From the NCBI RefSeq assembly GCF_019697375.1, contig NZ_JAHCDI010000004.1:2343324-2407323 (forward strand): DNA of 64,000 bases, in the 5' to 3' direction. Under the pieces are notes generated by a model. The model saw nothing but the letters and a program-made list of their open reading frames with translations, was not told where the DNA came from and did not search any database. Origin of the DNA: Micromonospora tarapacensis (GTDB lineage: Bacteria > Actinomycetota > Actinomycetes > Mycobacteriales > Micromonosporaceae). This document shows, piece by piece, positions 35,881 to 44,297 of this stretch. Numbering within the stretch: position 1 is the stretch's first letter; each line of letters begins with the position of its first letter. A program made the position numbers and the translations under genes.

Positions 35881-36662
35881 TGGCCGGTGTTAGCAAGCTG
35901 GTTGCGGGTCTTGGCGAGCCGGTAGGAGTCGGTGCCGGTCTCGATGATGTTGCCGCCGAAGGTGAGCCGGTCGACGATCGCGGCGCAGAGCCGCGGGTCG
36001 GTGAACGTCTTCGTCCAGGCTGAGAAGGCTTCGTTGGAAGCTATGGCGACGGAGGCTTTCTCCTCGCGTTCGGTGAGAACTTGAAAGAGCAGCTCAGCGC
36101 CCCGCTTGTCCAGTTCCATATAGCCAAGTTCGTCGATGCAAAGCAGATCGACGCGGCCGTAGCGGGCGATCGTCTTCACGAGCATCTTGTCGTCGGCGGC
36201 TTCGACGAGCTCGTTGACGAGTTTGGTCGCAAGCACGTAGCGGACCCGGAAGCCGGCCATGGCGGCTTCGCTGCCCAGCGCGATGAGCAGGTGGCTCTTG
36301 CCGGTGCCGGAGTCCCCGATCAGGCAGAGCGGCAGGCCTTTGCGGACCCAGTCGCAGCTGGCGAGGGTGTGGACGACGGCGGGGTCGACGTTGGAGTTGG
36401 CGTCGAAGTCGAACGCGCGCAGGCTCTTGTCCCGCGGGAATGCGGCGGCCTTGATCCGCCGTTCGGACCGGCGCCGGGCTCGGTCGTCGCATTCAGCCAT
36501 GAGCAGCTCGGCGAGGAACCCGCGGTAGGTCATCTGGTCGCGGGCGGCGGCCTCGGCGAGGTCGGGGAACTGGCCGCGGATGGTGGGCAGGCGCAGCAGC
36601 CGGCAGGCGGAGTCGATCGCCGCGTCGGCGGCCTGTTCGGTGAGTCCTCGATGACGGGTCAT
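35877..36662 (-). CDS. istB: IS21-family helper ATPase IstB
   Basis: A 261-residue AAA+ ATPase. The Walker A motif is CLIGDSGTGKSHLL near residue 110 and the Walker B-like segment is VDLLCIDELGYMEL. ATG 36662 overlaps the istA stop (ATGA), the classic arrangement. IstB assembles on target DNA and directs IstA to it. Full length and without visible defects, so it may still be functional. Confidence 0.93.
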   Translation of the reverse strand: MTRHRGLTEQAADAAIDSACRLLRLPTIRGQFPDLAEAAARDQMTYRGFLAELLMAECDDRARRRSERRIKAAAFPRDKSLRAFDFDANSNVDPAVVHTLASCDWVRKGLPLCLIGDSGTGKSHLLIALGSEAAMAGFRVRYVLATKLVNELVEAADDKMLVKTIARYGRVDLLCIDELGYMELDKRGAELLFQVLTEREEKASVAIASNEAFSAWTKTFTDPRLCAAIVDRLTFGGNIIETGTDSYRLAKTRNQLANTGQ

Positions 36663-38281
36663 GGCTTGTTCCCTTCTGCGGTGCGACGGTGGCGGAGCAG
36701 CTGGTCATAGGCGGCGACCGACGGCGCCGGCCGGGTGTCGGCCGGTAGTTGGGCGAGGCGGCGCTCGGTCAACGACACGACGTTGCTGGCGGGCCGGGCC
36801 GGTTCGTCGAGGGTGCGCGGGTGGTCCTCGGTCTCGGCGAACTTGCGGGCCTGCAACGCGACCGCGTCCGCGGTCAACGCGCCGGCGCGCAGTGCGGCGG
36901 CCAGGCCGGCGACGACGTGTTCGTGCGGCATGTGCCGGTGCAGCAGCAGGACCTCGATCAGGGCGCGGGTGCCGGCGGCGTCGCCGTGAGTCTTGCGGAC
37001 GGCTTCCCACCAGGCGTCGTGGACCGGGGTGAACTTGCCGGCGGCGCGCGCCTGCTCGAGAGCGGTAGAGCCGGGCAGCGCACCGGGTTTGCGTAGCAGG
37101 GCCTCCAGGTAGTGGTCCAGGTCTAAGCGGGTGCCGCTCTTGGCCATCAGCCGTTCGTGCCGGGCCACTTCGGTGCGGCCGTCGTAGATGACCAGGTGGG
37201 AGGCATGCAGGTGGACCCGGACCTGCCGGCCGACCAGCCGTGCTGGCACGGAGTAGCGGTTGGTCCGGACGGTGATCTGGCTGTAGCGGTCAACGCGGGG
37301 TCCCAGCCAGATGCCGGTCTCGAACAACTCGTCCGGCAGCGGCACCAGCAGCGGCTGCTCGATGGCGAACAGCTCCCCGACGGTGTGGGCTCGGCTCCCA
37401 ATGCGCCGGGCGTCGTCGGCGGCGTCCCACGCGTCGACCATGGCGTTGAGCTGCTCGAACGACTCGACTTCGGGGACGGGGACGAGGTGGTTGCGGCGGA
37501 ACCAACCGATTTGCCCCTCGACACCGCCCTTCTCGTGAGCGCCCTGCAAGCCTGGCTGGCAGTAGAAAGGATCGACGGCGAAGTGAGAACGGAACGCGGT
37601 CCATCGAGCGGTTTCGACGCGTTGCCGGGTGAACCCGAGGACTTGGGCGACCGCCGCCTTCAGGTTGTCGTAGCGGATCTTGCCGGTGGGGACACCGCCG
37701 AGCGTGGTGAAGGCGTGGACGTGGCCTTCCAGGAATGCTTCCGACCCACCTGACGCAAAAATCTTGTGGACGGCCTTGCCGGAGAAGGAAAGCCGGAACG
37801 CGAACAGCATGCAGGTCACCAGTTCGCCGCGCAGGTTGATGGCGACCTCACCGAAGTCGACCTCGGCCTCCGCGCCGGGCCGGTGGGTCTGTGGGAAGAA
37901 CACGTTGACCGGTCCCCGGCCGGCCTCGACGCGGATCTTCGGCTTGCGGTCTGCGACGTAGGCGCGGACCACCGCGTAGGACACGTCGTGCATGTCGTGT
38001 TCGGCGATCAGCCGGTCGTAGATCCGCTTCACGGTGTGCCGCTGCTTGCGGGGTGCGTCCAGGTCCGCGCGCAGGATGTCGTCGATGACCGGCTTGAACG
38101 CGTCCAGCTTCGAGGCCCGCGGCGTCATCGGTTTGCGCGGTGCCGGCCACGCCGAGCTCAGCGCCGAGCGGACCGTGCGGCGGCTGACCTGATACTTGCG
38201 GGCCAGGCCGCGCACGGACAGGCCGGCGCGGGAGTCCCGTCGGATCGCCGCGAACAGGTCGACCTTCGACATCGGCGGCAT
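36659..38281 (-). CDS. istA: IS21-family transposase IstA
   Basis: A 540-residue DDE transposase from ATG 38281 (ATG 38272 is also possible). An N-terminal helix-turn-helix (GLSVRGLARKYQVSRRTVRSAL) is followed by the catalytic residues in EAEVDFGEV, KIRYDNLKAAV and HEKGGVEGQIGWFRR, then a beta-barrel domain. The upstream open frame beyond 38281 is not part of the gene. It appears intact and is coupled to istB. Confidence 0.93.
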   Translation of the reverse strand: MPPMSKVDLFAAIRRDSRAGLSVRGLARKYQVSRRTVRSALSSAWPAPRKPMTPRASKLDAFKPVIDDILRADLDAPRKQRHTVKRIYDRLIAEHDMHDVSYAVVRAYVADRKPKIRVEAGRGPVNVFFPQTHRPGAEAEVDFGEVAINLRGELVTCMLFAFRLSFSGKAVHKIFASGGSEAFLEGHVHAFTTLGGVPTGKIRYDNLKAAVAQVLGFTRQRVETARWTAFRSHFAVDPFYCQPGLQGAHEKGGVEGQIGWFRRNHLVPVPEVESFEQLNAMVDAWDAADDARRIGSRAHTVGELFAIEQPLLVPLPDELFETGIWLGPRVDRYSQITVRTNRYSVPARLVGRQVRVHLHASHLVIYDGRTEVARHERLMAKSGTRLDLDHYLEALLRKPGALPGSTALEQARAAGKFTPVHDAWWEAVRKTHGDAAGTRALIEVLLLHRHMPHEHVVAGLAAALRAGALTADAVALQARKFAETEDHPRTLDEPARPASNVVSLTERRLAQLPADTRPAPSVAAYDQLLRHRRTAEGNKP

Positions 38282-38370
38282 AGGCGGGCTCCCGTCCAGA
38301 CCCGCCGATGCTCCCACCGCGCCAAGTGGGCCCGGAAGTCGCGAACATCGAAACCACCCGATCGGGTGGG

Positions 38371-38397
38371 GCCCGAACTGGCGAACAAGATGCAGGT
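38371..38397 (-). repeat. Internal copy of the IS21-like right end
   Basis: Read on the minus strand, TTCGCCAGTTCGGGCCCCAC here is close to GGGCCAGTTCGGGTCCCAC at about 39402-39420 near the outer right end. A second GGGCCC-containing repeat follows about 40 bases further in, matching repeats near the left end (35325-35405). This suggests either a shorter ancestral element ending near 38397 or multiple transposase-binding sites. Confidence 0.55.
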
Positions 38398-38510
38398 GAG
38401 GAGCGTGGTATCGGATCCGATGTCGACCAGCGCGACGCTGATGCCAGCTCAGCTGATGGCGGCGACCGCAGCGCGCAGCGCACCAGGAAGGTGAATACCG
38501 GCGTCCTCGC

Positions 38511-39270
38511 TCACCTTGTGGGTAGCGCAAACAGCCAGCGCAGTGCGTCCGGGAGAAGGACGCCGGCGTGGTTGGGGTTGTGGCCTCCGTCGCCGAGTAC
38601 GAGCCGGAAGTCATAGCCGGCTTCGGCCAAGGCGGCTGCGACGTGCAGGTTGCTGGCGAGCCAGTTTCGTTCGGGCTCGTTCCAGTGCAGGTCTCGGTGG
38701 CCGGCCTGCATGAAGATCCGCAACGGCTTCCGAGCGACGCTGGGGATCAACTCCGGGTAGGGGTTTCCGGTGGGCATCCGCAGATGCCCCACCGGTCGGG
38801 GTTGTCAGTGATCGAGTAGCGCTGCGCGACCTGCGGGATGATCTCGGTCAACAGGAAGGTGACCAGGCGATCGTCGAAGGCGTCGTACTCGATGTTGCGG
38901 TTCTTCGGATTCTGCGCGTCCGCGAGGATGCCGGGGTCGACGAACAGGCCAATGGTGACCGGGATATCACCGCTGTGGATCAGATTGTCCAACACGATCG
39001 CGCCGCGAACCTCGCCCTCTGGATCGAGGTACCACTGTCCGTCCAGGAAAACGATCAGCGACGCGGGCTGTGACCGGTCGTACTGAGCCGGCACGTGAAC
39101 CCAGAACTTCCGCGACGTACCCGGGTAAACGGCGCTGTCGTCCCAGCCGAACTCGACCGTCTGACCCATCGGCGCCTCAGCCCGCCGACGCGAGTCAGGC
39201 CCATGGGCGTAGCGAACGTCAGTCTGGTCAACGAAGAGCGGGCGGAACGGCACCTCAACGGTCACCCCGG
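38511..39270 (-). pseudogene. Enterochelin-esterase-like gene with internal deletion
   Basis: Two frames encode most of an Fes/esterase D-like alpha/beta hydrolase. The first (about 39270-38770) has VRYAHGPDS, SLIVFLDGQWYLDPEGE, PVTIGLFVDPG and TDNPDRWGICG. The second (about 38780-38511) has YPELIPSVARKPLRIFMQ, NWLASNLHVAAALAEAG and LGDGGHNPNHAGVLLPD, holding the catalytic His. The stretch between them, including the nucleophile Ser elbow (normally right after GICG), is missing with a frame change near 38775. The gene is dead cargo inside the mobile element. Confidence 0.75.
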
Positions 39271-39429
39271 GCACGCTATGTGCCGATCCTCGACCCGGCA
39301 ACCAGATTCGCCTCAGCCGAGCCAGCCCCCTCCAGGGCGGGTCCACAACTCACGAACACAGAAATCGGCTACCGAGAGGTGGGCTCGATAGACCCCGACA
39401 AGTGGGACCCGAACTGGCCCACAGAACCA

Positions 39430-39884
39430 TTCGGGCGCAGGCACTGGCCGGTCTGGGTCGGTTCGATGAGTGCGAACGGGCACTGGATGCCGCCGAGGAG
39501 GTACACCAACTGCGCGGCGAGGTGCACAACGGCGGGTGGCTGAGGTTCGACGGCACGCGCATGGCGGAGGAACGGGGCACCTGCTACGTGACCCTGCGCC
39601 GCCCGGACCGCGCGCAACTCGCCCTCCAGGAGGCGCTTGGCGCGCGTCTGTCGATCCGTCGCCGTGGTGCCGTTCTCACGGATCTAGCGGTCGTGGGAGC
39701 GCAGCGTAGGGACGTGCACCAGATCGTGTTGTATGGCGCTGCCGCGCTGGATGCCGAACGCCAGAGCCGATCAGGCATGCTGAAGCGGAAGCTACGCGGC
39801 TTGCAGCGCCAGATGGCGCCGTTCACCGATGACCGGCATGTTGGGCACCTCAACGACCAGATCACGGCAGCCATCGGCGCTTAG
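39430..39884 (+). pseudogene. XRE/TPR-type regulator, 3' part beyond the IS21 insertion
   Basis: The frame resumes after the element as TIRAQALAGLGRFDECERALDAAEEV and continues through RGTCYVTLRRPDRAQLALQEAL and RDVHQIVLYGAAALDAE to a stop at 39882-39884. This is the C-terminal TPR-like region of the regulator whose first part is at 34242-35304. Joining the two at the TTCGGG duplication restores a continuous family match. Confidence 0.8.
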
Positions 39885-39901
39885 GTGGCGAGACAGGGAG
39901 C

Positions 39902-40267
39902 ATGACAGTGGAAGTAGAGCCGGGCCGGGTCTTTCGGGAGGCATGGATCGCTGGAGTCCGGGCGCACTACCCTGGCACTCCGAAACCGGGCTACGTCGCG
40001 CCGTGGGAGGAGACCCCGGATTGGGAACGGGCCAGCGCAGCCGCCGTGTACGAGCAGGTATTCGCGTTCCTGAAGGCGACGGACGGTGCCGCTGCCAAGC
40101 TCACCCGGGACCAGAAGGGTCGGTTCGTCGCACTGTGCTGGACAGGCCAGATTTTCAGGCAGTTCCCCGATCCCAAGCCGTCCTACGTGGCTGACTGGCC
40201 AGACCTGCCCGCGTGGCAGCAGGAAACCGACGCCGACATCTTCGAGCGGATCGAACGCGACACCTGA
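39902..40267 (+). CDS. Conserved actinomycete protein paired with XRE regulators
   Basis: A 121-residue protein from ATG 39902, 17 bases after the regulator stop. The segments PGYVAPWEETPDWERASAAAVYEQV, RDQKGRFVALCWTGQIFRQFPDPKPSYVADW and TDADIFERIE are characteristic of a small family usually encoded directly downstream of this type of XRE/TPR regulator. The coding frame is intact although its partner is destroyed. Biochemical function is not known to me. Confidence 0.75.
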   Translation: MTVEVEPGRVFREAWIAGVRAHYPGTPKPGYVAPWEETPDWERASAAAVYEQVFAFLKATDGAAAKLTRDQKGRFVALCWTGQIFRQFPDPKPSYVADWPDLPAWQQETDADIFERIERDT

Positions 40268-40363
40268 TCCTCGCCGTCGCCCTGCCTCGGCGATGGAACG
40301 GGGGCGGACTTTCATTCCGATCGCGGTCGAGTCGATGAGGATCGACCATCCGGTTAGCCGACG

Positions 40364-40696
40364 CTACGTTGCGGATACGGACTCCGTGGCGTCCGCGAGT
40401 TCCGGTGGGCGGTGGACGACGTCCCGGAGGTACGACAGCTTTGAATAGTAGCTCGCATCCGCTGTGATTCGGTGCTCGCTCAGGAGTTTGCTGCACCAGG
40501 CGGCGAGGGACTCCAACTCGTCAAGAATCAGCCTGATCGGACTGGGTGGGCGGACCAGCCAGCTCACCGGGTCGCCGATGACACCCGCATCGATCGGTAC
40601 GACCGCCAGCTCCACCAGTCGCGGCGGCTGCTGGCCGTTGCCCTCCACATCGGCGGCCACGAGCCGCGCGCTCGTCCACGGTGCATCGTCATCCAT
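40364..40696 (-). pseudogene. Chimeric fragment: exonuclease N-terminus joined to a CYTH-protein tail
   Basis: The first ~53 residues (ARLVAADVEGNGQQPPRLVELAVVPI...WLVRPPSPI) match the start of actinomycete DnaQ-like 3'-5' exonucleases, including the first acidic motif. The remaining ~55 residues (ELESLAAWCSKLL, SYYSKLSYLRDVV) instead match the last ~45 residues of the CYTH-like protein at 41149-42369 (EIERVAIWVGTIL, SHYSKLSYLRDAV). The frame looks like the product of a deletion that fused two genes, so an active enzyme is unlikely. Confidence 0.55.
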
Positions 40697-41148
40697 GCCC
40701 GCACCAGCCAGTGAGGGTCTCGAACTCGTCTAGGTCAGCCTTTCGTCGGATGGAAGGATGCTGCGGGTGAGTACGGCTTCGATCTCGCATTGGAAGAGGG
40801 CCTCATCGGGCGCGGTGTGCAGGGAGCAGGGCTGTGTGCGGTTTGCGTTGTGGGCAGGTGCGCCCTTCTGCGTGTCGGTACTGGTGGCGCCGCTTCGACG
40901 GCATGGTCGTCGTTGCCTGTTGCCTAGGTCGGTATCACCGAGGATTTGGCCGGCTGGGTCGGGAGACGGCGCCTGTGATCTCGGGGTGGGTGATGGGATG
41001 CCGGGTGAGTGTTCAGGCCGAGTCGGACTCCGGTGCTGGCTAGGTCTGGCCTAGGCCCTGGCCAGGCGCTCCCGACAACAGCAGGTGCGTGAAGTGGAAC
41101 CAGCCTCGGACCGCGTGGGCGCGCGTTGCGGGCTGGGAAGGGGCTTGA
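40697..41148. other. Gap without a recognisable gene
   Basis: About 450 bases between the chimeric fragment and the CYTH-like gene. Open frames here have no recognisable domains or good ribosome sites. No repeat, RNA gene or promoter stands out. Confidence 0.4.
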
Positions 41149-42369
41149 TCACACGCCTGCATGTGGTGCTCTTGCGCCGGCGCGGCCGGCCACGGCGTCG
41201 CGGAGGTAGGACAGCTTGGAGTAGTGCGAGCGCGTCGTGGGCAGGTTGTGGTCATCGAGGATGGTCCCCACCCAGATCGCCACGCGCTCTATCTCGGAAA
41301 GGACTTCTGCCTCGTCGGGTGGGCGGGTGGTGCGGCTGTTGCAGTACTCGACTTCGCACTGGGACATGGCTTGTGTTGGCTGCTCGGTGAGGTGGCAGCG
41401 GTCGAAGAACACGCCGTAGTAGTGGCCGGTGGACAGCGACTCCACGTTGACGTCGTAACGGATGCGGCGGAAGGTGGGCAGCCGGCGTGCCTGCAATCGC
41501 AGGACGTCGTGGACGTAGTCGTCGAGGCTGCCGTCGATGGGTGGTAGGTCGGTGAGTTGTTCGCGGCGGGCGAAGCTGTCGGTGGTGAACCATTTGCGTT
41601 TCATTCGCCACCCGGGCGTGGTGATGGATGGGATGAATGAGACGTAGCCGCGTTCGGTGGCTGGTTCGTCGATGTCGAATAGGTGGTTGAGGTAGTCCCA
41701 GGTTTGCAGTTCGTCGTGGTACTTGAGCGTGAAGCCGGGCAGGTGGCCGGCGTGCACGCGATGGTGGGTATCGGCGGCGAGCGTCCAGATTGGGGCGTGG
41801 TCGGGCAGGGTGTACTTGTGTTCCAGTTCCTGGCCGGGGAATGCCTTGCGGAAGTAGCACTGGTAGCTGTTGAGCGTTGGGGCGAGCCCGGCGTGTGTCT
41901 GGAACGCGGCTCGTAGCCAGTCAAGGTTGTCGAGGCCGTCGGCCGGCGCCGGGACGGTCGCGGTGCGCAGGAAGCACACGTCGTCGGCGGTGATCTCGAC
42001 CCTGCTGTAGAGGTGCAGGGCCTGTCCGGCGTGGATGGCATAGAGCAGCGGCGTTGCCGGCTGAATCGGCCCGTCCGCAGTGATCTGGCGTGTCAGGGCC
42101 GCCAGTGGGAACCCCGGCAGCAGCGATTCGAACAGCGCGTCTCCGGTGGCTACTTGCTGTGCCCGTCGAGAGCCGTCCACGGTGCGAGCCATCAGATCCA
42201 CCACGCCGAGGTCGGCCCAGCGAACGATGATGGTGTTCGGCGGGTCCACCGCCCTCACGTCCGAAAGTCGCCCTATGGTGACCACGTCTTGGTCGAGCAG
42301 CGTCGGCCGTTCGGTAAGCAGGTCGGCGCGTGCCAGCACCAGGTACGTGGCGGCGTCACGGTCAGCCAT
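41149..42369 (-). CDS. CYTH-like (triphosphate tunnel) domain protein
   Basis: A 406-residue protein from ATG 42369; the longer upstream frame overlaps the divergent NUDIX gene and is not favoured. In the middle, PGQELEHKYTL contains the E-x-E-x-K signature of CYTH/triphosphate-tunnel enzymes. It is followed by basic strands expected of the tunnel (GWRMKRKWFT, FRRIRYDVNVES, GHYYGVFFDRCHL). The first 150 residues (DAATYLVLARADLLTERPTLLD) form an unassigned domain, and the C-terminal tail recurs in the chimera at 40364-40696. A nucleotide or polyphosphate substrate is plausible next to NUDIX and kinase genes; this is an inference. Confidence 0.6.
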   Translation of the reverse strand: MADRDAATYLVLARADLLTERPTLLDQDVVTIGRLSDVRAVDPPNTIIVRWADLGVVDLMARTVDGSRRAQQVATGDALFESLLPGFPLAALTRQITADGPIQPATPLLYAIHAGQALHLYSRVEITADDVCFLRTATVPAPADGLDNLDWLRAAFQTHAGLAPTLNSYQCYFRKAFPGQELEHKYTLPDHAPIWTLAADTHHRVHAGHLPGFTLKYHDELQTWDYLNHLFDIDEPATERGYVSFIPSITTPGWRMKRKWFTTDSFARREQLTDLPPIDGSLDDYVHDVLRLQARRLPTFRRIRYDVNVESLSTGHYYGVFFDRCHLTEQPTQAMSQCEVEYCNSRTTRPPDEAEVLSEIERVAIWVGTILDDHNLPTTRSHYSKLSYLRDAVAGRAGARAPHAGV

Positions 42370-42514
42370 GCCGATCACCAGATTCACCTCGGCGGATGGG
42401 GGCCGTGAACGGCTTCGGCCCGGTGAACTGGGCTGGCCCGCCGAGCGCTGGGATGCGGCAGGGGCGGCGGTTGCCGGTGTAGGGTCGGCGGTCGAATAGA
42501 CCGGCCGCGTACGT

Positions 42515-43060
42515 GTGGAGTCGCGTGGTATCGAGTTCGTGTTTGATGGGGTGGGATCGGCGTTGAGCGGGTACGGCAAGGTCAGCTCGGCGGCGTTGGC
42601 GATTGTGCCGGGTCCGGATGGGTCGGTGACGTTTCTGCGGCAGGAACGTGGTCCGTACGCCGGGCATTGGCTGCTGCCTGGTGGCCGGATCGAGTTCGGT
42701 GAGAGCGTGGTCGACACCGCCCGGAGGGAGACTCTGGAGGAGTCCGGCTGCGAGGTCGGGAAGCTGACCTTGACCGGGGTGTATGAGCTGCGTGGCGCGT
42801 GGGCCGACGGCGGCTACCACATCATCATGTTCGCGTTCCTGTCCGACACACCGGCGGTGGTCCCGGCGGGGTTCGAAGGCGATCACGTCGGTGACGTCGT
42901 GCAGGTCGCCCCGCATCGGTTGCGACCGCATCCGACCGTGATGCGCATCCTCAACGATGCCGGTGTGGCCAGCTTTGCCGACGACGAAATCGAGGCGTGG
43001 CTGGCCCGCGACGGGATCACGATGGTGTCGTTGCGCACCGGCTCGCCGGTCGGGGTGTAG
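42515..43060 (+). CDS. NUDIX hydrolase
   Basis: A 181-residue protein from GTG 42515. The NUDIX box is complete: GRIEFGESVVDTARRETLEESG, giving the G-x5-E-x7-RE-x2-E-E pattern, so metal-dependent pyrophosphohydrolysis is expected. It is the only plus-strand gene within the surrounding minus-strand run and is divergent from the CYTH-like gene, sharing a promoter region at 42370-42514. A role in removing or activating modified nucleotides of the neighbouring pathway is possible but unproven. Confidence 0.92.
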   Translation: MESRGIEFVFDGVGSALSGYGKVSSAALAIVPGPDGSVTFLRQERGPYAGHWLLPGGRIEFGESVVDTARRETLEESGCEVGKLTLTGVYELRGAWADGGYHIIMFAFLSDTPAVVPAGFEGDHVGDVVQVAPHRLRPHPTVMRILNDAGVASFADDEIEAWLARDGITMVSLRTGSPVGV

Positions 43061-43065
43061 GCCGG

Positions 43066-43467
43066 TCACGAGCCCGGCTCCGATGCCTTTGCAGGTGCCG
43101 GATCCCAGGTGACTCCGGCCCCGAGGAGCCCGTCCTCGGTGACGGTGCACCGGGCCTGGCGGTGTCGCCCGTAGCGGCCGGTGAGCGCGTCGACCAGGCG
43201 GGCGGCGAGCCGCTCGCAACTTTGAGGCCCGAAGTCCAACGGGGTGTCCGCGTCGACCGGCGTGTCCGCGAAGCTCGCCAGGACGCCGGTCATCCATCGG
43301 GTTGCCGCGTTGATCTCGATTTCACGGTCGTGGGTGAAGACCTGAATCTGGGCGGTGACGACGAACAGGTGCCGGTGCGACGCACGGAGGTACTGCTCGG
43401 GATGTTCGGCGTTCGGCCAGTGGTGTAGGCCCTCCACCTGGGTGACGAGGTGGACGTAGCTGCTCAT
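43066..43467 (-). CDS. Conserved hypothetical protein of the deazaguanine operon
   Basis: A 133-residue protein with ATG 43467 in ATGA overlap with the transglycosylase-like gene. It contains several His-rich positions (EGLHHWPNAEHPEQYLRASHRHLFVV) and a DRE segment (THDREIEINAATRWM). The closely spaced His residues could bind a metal. I do not recognise the family with confidence. Its coupling to the operon end suggests a role in the same pathway. Confidence 0.65.
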   Translation of the reverse strand: MSSYVHLVTQVEGLHHWPNAEHPEQYLRASHRHLFVVTAQIQVFTHDREIEINAATRWMTGVLASFADTPVDADTPLDFGPQSCERLAARLVDALTGRYGRHRQARCTVTEDGLLGAGVTWDPAPAKASEPGS

Positions 43468-44297
43468 GCCCATTGTCGGCTCCTGCGAGCTGCGTCGGTG
43501 TCGGCGGGCAGGCCGAGGCCGGCGGCGCGGCGCAGCAGTGCGATGTGCTGATGGGCGGTGTCGAGTTGGCTGGCGGACAGCCGGCCGCCGGTGAGGTCGG
43601 GTTTGCCGGGTGCTTCCCGGGCGGCGCGGCCTGTGGTCTCGTCCACGGCAACGCCGGTGGCGGGGTACCAGTAGGCGAACGACGAGTCGTTGCTCGTGAT
43701 CAGGTCGTGGCTGCGGCGGCGGTGTTCGGCCAGTTCCCAGGGCAGTGACCGGTCGCCGCCGAGCAGATGCAGCGGGACCGGCTCGTCGCGGCGGTGCAGG
43801 ATGTCAGCGCAGTCGAGGCGGGCTTCGGCGACCGGGGCGGCGAAGCAGCGCGGCACCGACAGCTTGCTCAAGCCGATCAGGCCGACGCCCAGGTCGGTGA
43901 GCCTCTGGTAGCAGTCGAGCCATTCCGCCCGAGTGGTGCCCTGGGGGACGGCCATGAACTGGTACGGGTGATCAGCCGCGTCGGTGAGGAACTGGCGGGT
44001 GGTTGCGACAGTGGCCGGGCCGTCGTAGAGGACGTCGGTGCAGACCACCACGGCGGCGTTGATTCGGGCTGCGGCGTCGAGGACGGCCGCGGCGGGCATC
44101 CCCGCGCCGGTGGTGGCCTCCAGTTCGTAGGCGCTGTTGTCGAGCAGGATCCTCACCCCGGCGGCGGACCGGTCGCGGTAGTGGGCGGCGTAGTCGGGGT
44201 TGGCGAGTACGAGGTGGGTCAGCGCCATGTCGATCGACCCGTGGGCGGACAGGTCCGCCAGGTGCGCCGTGCTGCTGATGACCGCGAGATCGATCAT
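43464..44297 (-). CDS. tRNA-guanine-transglycosylase-superfamily (DpdA-like) protein
   Basis: A 277-residue protein beginning at ATG 44297 in ATGA overlap with the glycosylase gene. The order ILLDNSAYELE, VVCTDVLYDG, YQFMAVPQGTTRAEWLDCY, GLIGLSKLSVPR and PLHLLGG follows TGT/DpdA-type barrels. In those enzymes an early Asp (here LLDNS) takes part in base exchange between guanine and a 7-deazaguanine. With FolE, QueD and QueE in the same operon, insertion of a 7-deazaguanine into DNA, RNA or a nucleoside is the natural hypothesis. It lacks the zinc-binding C-terminus of bacterial tRNA enzymes, favouring a DpdA-like role. Confidence 0.6.
   Translation of the reverse strand: MIDLAVISSTAHLADLSAHGSIDMALTHLVLANPDYAAHYRDRSAAGVRILLDNSAYELEATTGAGMPAAAVLDAAARINAAVVVCTDVLYDGPATVATTRQFLTDAADHPYQFMAVPQGTTRAEWLDCYQRLTDLGVGLIGLSKLSVPRCFAAPVAEARLDCADILHRRDEPVPLHLLGGDRSLPWELAEHRRRSHDLITSNDSSFAYWYPATGVAVDETTGRAAREAPGKPDLTGGRLSASQLDTAHQHIALLRRAAGLGLPADTDAARRSRQWA

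Larger units (their letters stand above)
35305..39429 (-). mobile_element. IS21-family element with extra cargo
   Basis: The element carries istA and istB in ATGA overlap, a third coupled gene and a broken esterase gene. The host regulator gene is interrupted exactly at TTCGGG (35299-35304), which is repeated at 39430-39435 and is a fitting 6-base target duplication. Both proposed ends begin TGG when read inward and agree at about half of the first 50 positions. An extra copy of the right-end motif (CCAGTTCGGG, minus strand) lies at 38371-38382, 1.04 kb inside the element. At 4.1 kb it is larger than the usual 2-2.5 kb IS21, because of the cargo. Confidence 0.75.

Noticed and set aside
40758..41054. 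98-codon plus-strand frame
   Set aside because: Cys/Trp/Arg-rich composition, no ribosome site and no family; treated as non-coding.
42370..42717. Upstream extension of the CYTH-like protein
   Set aside because: This part lies antisense to the NUDIX gene and is Ser/Pro/Thr-rich; ATG 42369 gives a normal N-terminus.
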